DNA from: Ruminiclostridium sp.
GTDB taxonomy: Bacteria; Bacillota_A; Clostridia; Oscillospirales; Ruminococcaceae
NCBI GenBank assembly: GCA_017550775.1
Contig: JAFZOA010000616.1
Coordinates: forward strand, 1 to 6,505
Length of the DNA: 6,505 bases
Direction of reading: 5' to 3'
Positions within the stretch are counted from its first letter, which is position 1. The number at the start of each line of letters is the position of its first letter. Position numbers and translations under genes: made by a program. The notes below the pieces were generated by a model. It did no database searches. It was not told where the DNA came from and worked only from the letters and a program-made list of their open reading frames with translations. This document shows positions 1 through 6,126 of the stretch, piece by piece.

Positions 1-700
1 CGACGAGACCTCCGCGCTGTGTACCGACGACTACGACAGCAGCATCACCAAGATATCCTTCATGGAGAGCGGCTCCTTCGCCTCTGTGCGTAAGTACGCG
101 GACGGCGACCTTATGAAGCACGTTCACTGGAAGCTCTCCGCAAAGCACGACGAGCTCATGGTGAAGCAGTCCGAGCAGAACCTCGGAAGCAGCGCCCTGA
201 TCGTAACGGATATACACGCGGTATCGGAGATAAACGATGAGAACATGACGGCGGCAGACGCGGCAATAGAGGCGGCTCTCGCGCTTACAAGAAAGATCAT
301 CACCGACGGACGTACCGCAGTGAATGTTTACAGACCCGGCGACGGGCGCGTAGATGTGCTGTCGGCGGTCAAGAACGAGGACTATGAAAAGCTTCTCTCC
401 ATATACTCGGTCATTCCCGTGACAGAGCCGGGCAAGGGCGTGGAATCGCTGATACCGCGCGCTGCGGAGTATCTTAACGGCAACGAGCCGCTTTTCATCA
501 TAACCACCGAGCTCGGCGGAGAGGAGTTTGAAAACATACTCCGGTCCGTGGGGAGCTCCTGCGGCGAAGTCCGGGTGTACCTTACCGCCTCAAAGCCGGA
601 CGCGCATCTGATAGCCGTGGCGGCTGCGGCGGAGAAGGTCTCCGTCTGGACAATAGACCCCGAGGATATATCGCTCTCTCTGCGCAATTCGATGATGTGA
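1..700 (+). CDS. DUF58 family protein, 3' part (vWA-like, MoxR partner), truncated by window edge
   Basis: The frame is open from base 2 with no stop, so the gene begins before the window; the ATG at 62 is internal, not the start. The visible 232 residues contain the DUF58 hallmark at about residues 29-48 (VRKYADGD, then HWKLSAK), matching the family pattern of VR-x-Y-x2-GD followed by IHW-x2-SAR. The rest alternates hydrophobic strands and helices like a vWA-type fold (ALIVTDIH, LFIITTELGG, VSVWTIDPED). The metal-site motif DxSxS is not intact: the first strand reads DIHAVS. DUF58 proteins are usually membrane-anchored partners of MoxR ATPases; here the N-terminal membrane part lies outside the window. 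It ends 93 nt before a transglutaminase gene, the usual DUF58-transglutaminase order, so its own moxR may lie just upstream. The family call is firm; the molecular role is inferred. Confidence 0.88.
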   Translation, partial: DETSALCTDDYDSSITKISFMESGSFASVRKYADGDLMKHVHWKLSAKHDELMVKQSEQNLGSSALIVTDIHAVSEINDENMTAADAAIEAALALTRKIITDGRTAVNVYRPGDGRVDVLSAVKNEDYEKLLSIYSVIPVTEPGKGVESLIPRAAEYLNGNEPLFIITTELGGEEFENILRSVGSSCGEVRVYLTASKPDAHLIAVAAAAEKVSVWTIDPEDISLSLRNSMM

Positions 701-731
701 AGCATTACTCGATATCACTGATATAAACTGT

Positions 732-765
732 GACTCTTTCCCTGTTCACGGCAAGGGAAAGAGTC
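732..765 (+). promoter_or_regulatory. Intergenic stem-loop between DUF58 and transglutaminase genes (possible attenuator or processing site)
   Basis: Bases 732-743 (GACTCTTTCCCT) and 754-765 (AGGGAAAGAGTC) are perfectly complementary, giving a 12-bp stem with a 10-nt loop (GTTCACGGCA). There is no run of T directly after it, only the pyrimidine-rich TACTCTTTCT at 771-780, so it is a poor canonical terminator. It sits inside a probable operon, which fits partial termination, mRNA processing or a stability element. The right arm can alternatively pair with a second ACTCTTTC copy at 772-779. The structure is directly visible; the function is inferred. Confidence 0.6.
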
Positions 766-793
766 GGAAATACTCTTTCTGGGACACGACTAA

Positions 794-3571
794 ATGAGAT
801 TCGGAAAATATCGCAGCAGCGAAAAGATACTGCATGACGAATACTTCGGCGAACAGCCTTCCTCGGCGTACCTGCTGACGGTAAGGCTTGTTTTGCTGTG
901 CCTTATGTCCGCGTCCTTCGTACTTGTATTCTGCGACCTTTACGGTGTGCCGGACGGCGGCATACTTATACCTGCCGTGACTGCTGCGGCGTGCTCCGGC
1001 TTCATCTATATCTTAGCTTCCGTGCTCCCGTCGGGGCTTATCTACGGCTCTGTGGCCGCCGCGCTTGCGGGCATTGCATGGGTGCTCCGCGACAAAGCGC
1101 TCGCCCTCGCGCCGTACCTGTGGGACTACCTCATGAAGAGGCTTGACAGCCGGCTTATAAAAACCGCGGATCTCATGATACACTCCGCCGAAAAGCTCGC
1201 TTCCGACGAAGCCCGGGTGCTTACGGAACAGTCGTACTTCTACACGGTGATACTCATAGCCATACTCTGCTCACTCGCTTTTACGATCGCAGTGCGGACG
1301 CGCTTTCACCTCTTCGTTCCGGCGCTCGCCATAACGTTTATCACGGCACCGGCGATCGCGGCGGAGATCGCGGGATATTTCCCGTCGTACCTGCTGTTTC
1401 TGGTGAGCGTATTCGGCTTTGAGGCGGTACATTCGAGCTACGACCTCGACAACGCCTTTGTTTTCGGCAGTCTTACCGGCGCATACCTTTCGGACATACG
1501 CTCCGACCGCGATCACAGGAAGCGTACCCGTATGTTCGTGTTCGGTAAGAAGGCTGCAAGCGATACCGAACGGTATCACCGCTACTCCGGCAATCTTATC
1601 GCCATGTCGGTCATCTCGGCGGCGGTGTTCTTCGGAGCTGCGGTCATGATACCGGAAGGCACCGGCATAAACTACAAGGAGCTTCTTGACAAGATCGGAA
1701 CTATCGGAAGCGACGCGCTGGACACGGTGGGGGATATCCTCGGCGTTCCGCTTGGCAAGCCGGACAGCAGAGGGTATTTCAGCTCCGACAGCTTCGGCGG
1801 CCTTTCCGACAGCATCAGCCTCGGCGCACCGAGCGACAGCTCCCGTCCCGTGCTTGAGGTGACGGTCTCCCGCAATGACATTCCCGTCTACCTTCGCGGC
1901 GACATCGGCACCGAGTACACCGGAAGCTCCTGGCGAAGCATAGCCGCCGACGCGCAGAAATACACCGACTCCGTAGACAAGGGCTTCTACCCCGAGTCGG
2001 AATATCAGGTTTTTCGCCGCCTTCTTACCGCATCGGGACAGGACCCCGACAAGGTGATACCGCTCCAGATGGTGTCCGCAAAGTACCTGCGCAGCACGAC
2101 GGTGGTGTTCCAGCCGCTCGCCGCTTATGAGCTCACCTACAAGGACAGCGACTCCTACACCTTCTACGGGGACAACATACTGCGCACACGACGCGGCTAC
2201 ATCAACACATTTGAAAGCCTTACCTTAACGCCCGCTATGACCGGCTCCGCTCTGGATGACATAGTCTGCGCGGCGGACAGGGCGGGAATGTACACCTACA
2301 ACTACCTCGCGGACAGCACCATTACCGCCCCGGATATGTCGCAGGAATACTACCTGACGAACATCGACGCTTACCGCGGCTTTATCGAGTCCGCCTACAA
2401 GAAGAGCGACCCGGTGATATCGGAATTCGTGTCCCGGATACAGGTCACCGACCACGGTCTCGGTGCCGGCAGCAGCACCTACTACGGACTGTCCCGCGAA
2501 CGCTTCAACGCCGCGCTGTCGATATGCGACTATTTCAGAGAGAATTTCAGCTACTCGCTCACTGCCGACAACGGCGAGGATATGCTCAGCGGGTTCCTGT
2601 ACGACACCCACGAGGGTCACTGCGCACTGTTTGCGACGGCAATGACGCTCGCACTGCGTGAAATGGGCATTCCCGCCCGCTATGTGACCGGCTATGTAGT
2701 GTACCCGGGAAGCGAGCCGGACGGAAACGGCTCTTACCGCCACACCCTCACCGAGCGCGAGCTTCACGCGTGGACGGAGGTTTATTTCCGCGGTGTAGGC
2801 TGGCTCCCGTTTGACCCGACCGCACAGGTACCGGGCTACTCGGAGCTTGTTTACGGGCAGCCCACGGTAACTTCCGATGAAGGCGACCCGGCTCCCACGG
2901 ACGCGGGAACATCCTCTGCCGCGGAAACGACCGCGCCGGAGGAGGAAGAAAAAACATCTTCCACCGAGGAAACGACCGCGCCGACGGAGTACGACCCCGA
3001 TACCACAACGATCGTCGGTACCGACCCCGACACTACAGCCGCACCGGACGACGATGAAGACCCGTTCTCAGGCGGACAGAACGATACCGGGGAACGTGAG
3101 ATCCACCCGACCGAGGAGAACCTGTTTATACGGATACTTCCCATTCTGGTGCTCATGGTCGTGGTGATCGCGCTCGCGGTGGTGATAGTGCTGTTCTTCC
3201 GGAACCTCGCGGAAGCCGAGAAGCGCACGATAAGGAGCTTCCGTACAATGCCCGCATATGAGGCGTGCGGGGTAATGTACCGGTTCGTGCTTATCCTGCT
3301 CGAAAAGAAGGGGCTTGTCCCCGGAGCGGAGCAGCTTTACGACTTTGCCGAGCGTGTGGACGGAAGCATCGAGATGAAGGGACTCAACTACTTCATGATG
3401 GACGTTATAGGCATCTTCGAGAAGTGCGAATTCGGAAAACCGGATACAGTTACCGTTACCGAGGACGAGAGAGACGCGGTATATCGCTATACGTCGGCGG
3501 TCTACGGCAAGGTGATGGACGACCTTTCCGGAAGCAAAAGATTTTTTATGAAAATTTCATTGTTTTTGTAA
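794..3571 (+). CDS. Membrane-anchored transglutaminase-like protein (TgpA/YebA type) with C-terminal DUF4129-like domain
   Basis: This 925-residue protein has hydrophobic segments at about 27-48, 58-78, 81-99, 149-167, 173-190, 197-213 and 267-286, then a large extracellular part and one more membrane helix at about 779-802. Basic loops (RTR at 168-170, the stretch 235-253, FFRN after 800) fit the positive-inside rule and put the catalytic domain outside. The transglutaminase core spans about 570-680 with the full triad: C610 in EGHC, H658 in ELHAWTEVYF and D674 in FDPT. Residues 692-775 form an acidic Thr/Pro-rich linker. Residues 803-910 (AYEACGVMYR...PGAEQLYDFAERV) resemble the DUF4129 tail of TgpA proteins and should be cytoplasmic. 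The family is thought to modify or cleave envelope proteins or peptides; the substrate is unknown. A TAA directly precedes the ATG, so no upstream start is possible. The ribosome site is weak (GGGA at 781-784), so coupling to the upstream DUF58 gene is plausible. The last ten residues (RFFMKISLFL) come from A+T-rich DNA and look unconserved. Confidence 0.93.
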   Translation: MRFGKYRSSEKILHDEYFGEQPSSAYLLTVRLVLLCLMSASFVLVFCDLYGVPDGGILIPAVTAAACSGFIYILASVLPSGLIYGSVAAALAGIAWVLRDKALALAPYLWDYLMKRLDSRLIKTADLMIHSAEKLASDEARVLTEQSYFYTVILIAILCSLAFTIAVRTRFHLFVPALAITFITAPAIAAEIAGYFPSYLLFLVSVFGFEAVHSSYDLDNAFVFGSLTGAYLSDIRSDRDHRKRTRMFVFGKKAASDTERYHRYSGNLIAMSVISAAVFFGAAVMIPEGTGINYKELLDKIGTIGSDALDTVGDILGVPLGKPDSRGYFSSDSFGGLSDSISLGAPSDSSRPVLEVTVSRNDIPVYLRGDIGTEYTGSSWRSIAADAQKYTDSVDKGFYPESEYQVFRRLLTASGQDPDKVIPLQMVSAKYLRSTTVVFQPLAAYELTYKDSDSYTFYGDNILRTRRGYINTFESLTLTPAMTGSALDDIVCAADRAGMYTYNYLADSTITAPDMSQEYYLTNIDAYRGFIESAYKKSDPVISEFVSRIQVTDHGLGAGSSTYYGLSRERFNAALSICDYFRENFSYSLTADNGEDMLSGFLYDTHEGHCALFATAMTLALREMGIPARYVTGYVVYPGSEPDGNGSYRHTLTERELHAWTEVYFRGVGWLPFDPTAQVPGYSELVYGQPTVTSDEGDPAPTDAGTSSAAETTAPEEEEKTSSTEETTAPTEYDPDTTTIVGTDPDTTAAPDDDEDPFSGGQNDTGEREIHPTEENLFIRILPILVLMVVVIALAVVIVLFFRNLAEAEKRTIRSFRTMPAYEACGVMYRFVLILLEKKGLVPGAEQLYDFAERVDGSIEMKGLNYFMMDVIGIFEKCEFGKPDTVTVTEDERDAVYRYTSAVYGKVMDDLSGSKRFFMKISLFL
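2923..2983 (+). repeat. In-frame 16-bp direct repeat in the transglutaminase linker
   Basis: GGAAACGACCGCGCCG occurs at 2923-2938 and again at 2968-2983, exactly 45 bp (15 codons) apart, encoding ETTAP twice. A looser repeat follows, with DPDTT encoded at residues 735-739 and 744-748. Recombination between the copies would remove or add 15 residues without shifting the frame, so the linker length may vary between strains. The linker lies between the extracellular catalytic domain and the last membrane helix and probably acts as a flexible, acidic spacer. Confidence 0.75.
3548..3560 (+). promoter_or_regulatory. 13-nt palindrome upstream of the DHH gene promoter (possible operator)
   Basis: ATGAAA (3548-3553) and TTTCAT (3555-3560) form a perfect inverted repeat around a single A. 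Its centre is about 61 bp before the expected transcription start of the downstream promoter, a position typical of activator sites or upstream elements. It also lies inside the last codons of the transglutaminase gene. A+T-rich DNA makes palindromes common by chance, so this is a weak call. Confidence 0.25.
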
Positions 3572-3579
3572 AAAAAGTG

Positions 3580-3608
3580 TTGCAAACAGGAAAAAAATTT
3601 GTTATAAT
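3580..3608 (+). promoter_or_regulatory. Sigma-A-type promoter with extended -10 driving the DHH phosphoesterase gene
   Basis: The -35 element is TTGCAA (3580-3585), the spacer is exactly 17 nt, and the -10 is a consensus TATAAT (3603-3608) preceded by TG at 3600-3601, giving an extended -10. Transcription should start near 3615, leaving a 5' leader of about 75 nt. A-tracts at 3570-3576 just upstream of the -35 and at 3591-3597 in the spacer could help binding, the first in the manner of an UP element. This is the clearest promoter in the window, and it suggests the DHH gene is expressed separately from the transglutaminase operon. Confidence 0.82.
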
Positions 3609-3689
3609 GATTTTATGAGCTTTTACGGCAGGATTCTGCTCTGACAGAACTTCGCCTATCAATATTTATGTACACAGGGGGAATTTACT

Positions 3690-4622
3690 ATGAATCTGAT
3701 AACCCGCTCGGACTTCGACGGTCTTGCCTGCGGTGCGCTCCTTTACGAAGCAGGCATCATCGACAGCTTTACCTTCAAGCACCCTAAAGATATCCAGGAC
3801 GGACTTGTTCCGGTCACCGAAAATGACGTACTCGCAAATGTTCCGTTCGTTGAGGGCTGCGGACTGTGGTTCGACCACCACTCCAGCGAATTTGAACGCC
3901 AGGAGCTTGCAGGCAAGTACAAGGGCGAAAGCCGCATAACTCCGAGCTGTGCAAGGATCATATACGAATACTACGGCGGAAAAGAACGCTTTCCGCAGTT
4001 CGACGACCTCATGGAGGCAGTGGACAAGGTGGACAGCGGCAACCTCACCGTTGATGAGGTCCTCAACCCCAAGGGCTGGATCCTCGTCGGCTTCCTCATG
4101 GACCCGAGAACCGGTCTCGGACGCTTCCGCAACTTCACCATAAGCAACTATCAGCTCATGGAAAAGCTTCTCGTAAGCTGCCGCAGCATGACCACCGAGG
4201 AGATCCTCGCAATGCCTGATATCCAGGAGCGTATCGCGGTGTATAACGAGCAGTCCGAACTCTTCAAGAAAATGGTCCGCGAGCACACCGTCATCAAGCG
4301 CGACGTTATCATCACCGATCTTCGCGGCGTTGACCCGATCTACACCGGCAACCGCTTCATGATCTACAGCCTCTACCCCGAGCAGAACATCTCCGCGTGG
4401 ATAGTCTCCGGCAAGGGCGGACAGGGCTGCTCCGCGGCGGTAGGATATTCCGTTATCAACAAGACCAGCACGGTGGATGTCGGAAGCCTCATGTTAAAGT
4501 ACGGCGGCGGCGGACACCACAAGGTCGGCACCTGCCAGTTCAAGGACAGCGAGATACCCGAAAAACTCGACAAAATGCTCGACGAGCTCGTAAACTACGA
4601 CAAGTATTATCAGAATAATTAA
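3690..4622 (+). CDS. DHH/DHHA1 family phosphoesterase (exopolyphosphatase/nanoRNase-like)
   Basis: This 310-residue cytoplasmic protein shows the metal-binding motifs of the DHH superfamily: SDFDG (D8, D10), the name-giving D62-H63-H64 in LWFDHH, and a third acidic site in EAVDKVDSGN (D112, D115). The C-terminal DHHA1 substrate-binding domain carries the glycine-rich GGGGHHKVGTC at 272-282. Length and domain order fit NrnA/exopolyphosphatase-like members, which hydrolyse phosphodiester or phosphoanhydride bonds using Mn2+. Whether the substrate here is short RNA, pAp, a cyclic dinucleotide product or polyphosphate cannot be read from the sequence. A strong ribosome site (AGGGGGAA, 3676-3683) lies 6 nt before the ATG. 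The gene has its own promoter and a following hairpin, so it looks monocistronic and probably has no direct link to the MoxR modules on either side. Confidence 0.9.
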   Translation: MNLITRSDFDGLACGALLYEAGIIDSFTFKHPKDIQDGLVPVTENDVLANVPFVEGCGLWFDHHSSEFERQELAGKYKGESRITPSCARIIYEYYGGKERFPQFDDLMEAVDKVDSGNLTVDEVLNPKGWILVGFLMDPRTGLGRFRNFTISNYQLMEKLLVSCRSMTTEEILAMPDIQERIAVYNEQSELFKKMVREHTVIKRDVIITDLRGVDPIYTGNRFMIYSLYPEQNISAWIVSGKGGQGCSAAVGYSVINKTSTVDVGSLMLKYGGGGHHKVGTCQFKDSEIPEKLDKMLDELVNYDKYYQNN

Positions 4623-4630
4623 GTTCAGCG

Positions 4631-4654
4631 TTCCCCTGCCTCACGGCGGGGGAA
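4631..4654 (+). terminator. Terminator-like hairpin after the DHH gene
   Basis: TTCCCCTGCC (4631-4640) pairs with GGCGGGGGAA (4645-4654) over 10 bp with one G-U pair and a TCAC tetraloop. It starts 8 nt after the DHH stop codon. The trailing sequence (TAAGTATATTCT) is only moderately T-rich, so termination may be incomplete. The position after a single-gene unit and the strong G+C stem support a terminator. Confidence 0.6.
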
Positions 4655-4695
4655 TAAGTATATTCTACTGTCGATCCGCAATTCTGCATTATAAA

Positions 4696-4713
4696 AGGGA
4701 GGAAGATGTAAAC
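4696..4713 (+). promoter_or_regulatory. Ribosome binding site with an ATG-TAA start-stop before the lipoprotein gene
   Basis: AGGGAGG (4696-4702) is a strong ribosome site, but the lipoprotein ATG at 4714 lies 11 nt after it, longer than usual. Between them sits ATGTAA (4706-4711), a start codon followed at once by a stop, only 3 nt after the ribosome site. The ATG at 4714 is still preferred because it gives a complete signal peptide with a lipobox. Confidence 0.5.
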
Positions 4714-5127
4714 ATGAAAAAGAATTTTTGTCTGTTATTTACCGCGGTTCTCTTGGTGTGCTGCTTCTTTGCTGCCGGGTGCAGCAGCGGCTACACATCG
4801 TCTTATAAGGCCGTCGGCTTCGTCCATACCGAAACGGATGAGCTCGGCTCTATGTCCTTCGCGGAGTTTGAGGGCGTGAAGGTCTTCGAGCTTAAATTCA
4901 AAGACAGCTTCGACAAGTCTCTCCTGTACACCCTTAAGCTTGAGACCGGAAGTGCCACGATCTATTACGACACCAACGGAGACAAGGTAAAGCTCACTTC
5001 CGTGAAGGCGGGCGACAAGATAGACGACAAGCTCAAGGATCTCAAATGCGAGACCATGTACATTATTGTCGAAACGAACGAAAAATGCCTTAACGGCAGC
5101 TTCGAGTTCAAGGCTAAGACTTTATGA
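4714..5127 (+). CDS. Small secreted lipoprotein of unknown function
   Basis: The 137-residue product starts with a lipoprotein signal peptide: MKKN, a hydrophobic stretch to residue 21, and the lipobox FAAGC with the lipidated cysteine at C23. It should be exported, lipidated and held on the outer face of the membrane. The mature part (24-137) has alternating hydrophobic and polar residues suggesting a small beta-rich domain, is rich in lysine, and holds two more cysteines (C112, C125) that could form a disulfide. I do not recognise a named family. It lies 48 nt before the MoxR-type gene with no terminator in between, so it is probably the first gene of a lipoprotein-moxR-DUF58 operon and may be a partner or client of that module. 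No convincing promoter was found in 4655-4713, so it may depend on read-through past the upstream hairpin. Confidence 0.82.
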   Translation: MKKNFCLLFTAVLLVCCFFAAGCSSGYTSSYKAVGFVHTETDELGSMSFAEFEGVKVFELKFKDSFDKSLLYTLKLETGSATIYYDTNGDKVKLTSVKAGDKIDDKLKDLKCETMYIIVETNEKCLNGSFEFKAKTL

Positions 5128-5175
5128 TAAGATCGCTTCGCCGCTTCAGGATCACATTTACACACGGAGGACGCT

Positions 5176-6123
5176 ATGACCGCACAGGAATTCGGAGCCG
5201 CACTCAACCGCAACATCTCGGAAGTTATCAAGGGCAAGGAGCATGAGACCGCGATCATAACCGCGGCAATGCTCGCGGGCGGTCATGTGCTGCTCGAAGA
5301 CGTGCCGGGAACAGGCAAGACCATGCTCGCCCGCGCGGCGGCACGCTCGCTCGACTGTGAGTTCCGTCGCATACAGTTCACCCCCGACCTGCTCCCGTCG
5401 GACATCACCGGCATCAACTACTTCAACATGAAAACGCAGGAATTCGTATTCCGCAAAGGCGCTGTGTTCACGAACATACTGCTCGCCGACGAGATCAACC
5501 GCGCCACTCCGCGCACCCAGTCCGCCCTCCTCGAATGTATGGAGGAAAAGCAGACCACCGTGGACGGCGAGACCTACCGGCTCGACCCGCCGTTCTTCGT
5601 CATCGCCACCCAGAACCCCGTCGAGACCGCCGGCACCTACCCGCTCCCCGAAGCCCAGCTCGACCGCTTTATCGTACGGCTGCACCTCGGATACAGCGGG
5701 CGCAGGAGCGAGCTCGAAATGCTCGCGGCTATCGGCGAGACCCACCCTATCGACCGTCTCTCCCCCGTCCTCACCGCCGCAGACCTTGCAGCAGCGTCGT
5801 CAGAAGCCCTGAACGTAAAGCTCGGGGACGCGTCCGCAAACTACATCTGCGAGCTCGGCGAGGCTACCCGCCGCAGCGAGAAGGTTCGCCTCGGACTGAG
5901 CCCGCGCGGACTGCTCGCCATCAAACGAATGTCGCAGGCGTATGCGGCGCTTCACGGCAGCGGCTTTGTCACCCCCGACCACATCAAGTCAGTCGCGCCG
6001 TACGTTATCCCGCACCGCCTTATCTGCAAGGAGTATGCGATAAGCCGCTCGGGAAGCACCGCCGAGGATGTGGTAAAGCAGATACTCGACGATACGCCCG
6101 TTCCGACCGAACAGTTTGAATGA
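5176..6123 (+). CDS. MoxR family AAA+ ATPase
   Basis: The 315-residue protein is of normal length for MoxR and carries all core motifs: Walker A EDVPGTGKT (41-49, K48), Walker B ILLADEINRA (D105, E106), sensor 1 in ATQNP (N147), the family signature GTYPLPEAQLDRF (153-165, with R164) and the sensor 2 region LSPRG (R244). The C-terminal lid domain continues to FVTPDHIKSVAPYVIPHR. MoxR ATPases are cytoplasmic hexameric chaperone-like machines acting with vWA or DUF58 partners, and the next gene encodes such a partner. GGAGG (5166-5170) lies 5 nt before the ATG. The gene ends 3 nt before the DUF58 start, which strongly suggests coupled translation. What this MoxR activates is not visible; the associated membrane proteins are reasonable candidates. 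Confidence 0.95.
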   Translation: MTAQEFGAALNRNISEVIKGKEHETAIITAAMLAGGHVLLEDVPGTGKTMLARAAARSLDCEFRRIQFTPDLLPSDITGINYFNMKTQEFVFRKGAVFTNILLADEINRATPRTQSALLECMEEKQTTVDGETYRLDPPFFVIATQNPVETAGTYPLPEAQLDRFIVRLHLGYSGRRSELEMLAAIGETHPIDRLSPVLTAADLAAASSEALNVKLGDASANYICELGEATRRSEKVRLGLSPRGLLAIKRMSQAYAALHGSGFVTPDHIKSVAPYVIPHRLICKEYAISRSGSTAEDVVKQILDDTPVPTEQFE

Positions 6124-6126
6124 CCT

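Noticed and set aside
712..724. 13-nt palindrome ATATCA-C-TGATAT just after the first DUF58 stop codon
   Set aside because: No credible -35/-10 pair lies next to it, and short A+T palindromes arise easily by chance, so I do not call it an operator.
2225..2767. Long minus-strand open frame inside the transglutaminase gene (180 codons)
   Set aside because: It lies opposite the catalytic region with its conserved triad, has no motif of its own, and is explained by the high G+C codon use of the real gene.
3634..3649. Small hairpin TTCTG/CAGAA in the leader of the DHH gene, considered as a riboswitch
   Set aside because: The leader is only about 75 nt, the stem is 5 bp, and a competing GCAG/CTGC pairing is equally weak. 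No known riboswitch core was recognised.
3666..4286. Minus-strand open frame opposite the DHH gene (206 codons)
   Set aside because: It lies antisense to the DHH motifs and shows no family features; it also has no clear ribosome site on its strand.
4690..4695. TATAAA as a -10 element for the lipoprotein gene
   Set aside because: It nearly abuts the ribosome binding site, so the transcript would start within or after that site, and no -35 is found at the right distance.
5158..5745. Minus-strand open frame opposite moxR (195 codons)
   Set aside because: It mirrors the Walker motif region of moxR, has no recognisable domain, and would need an antisense gene across a highly conserved ATPase.
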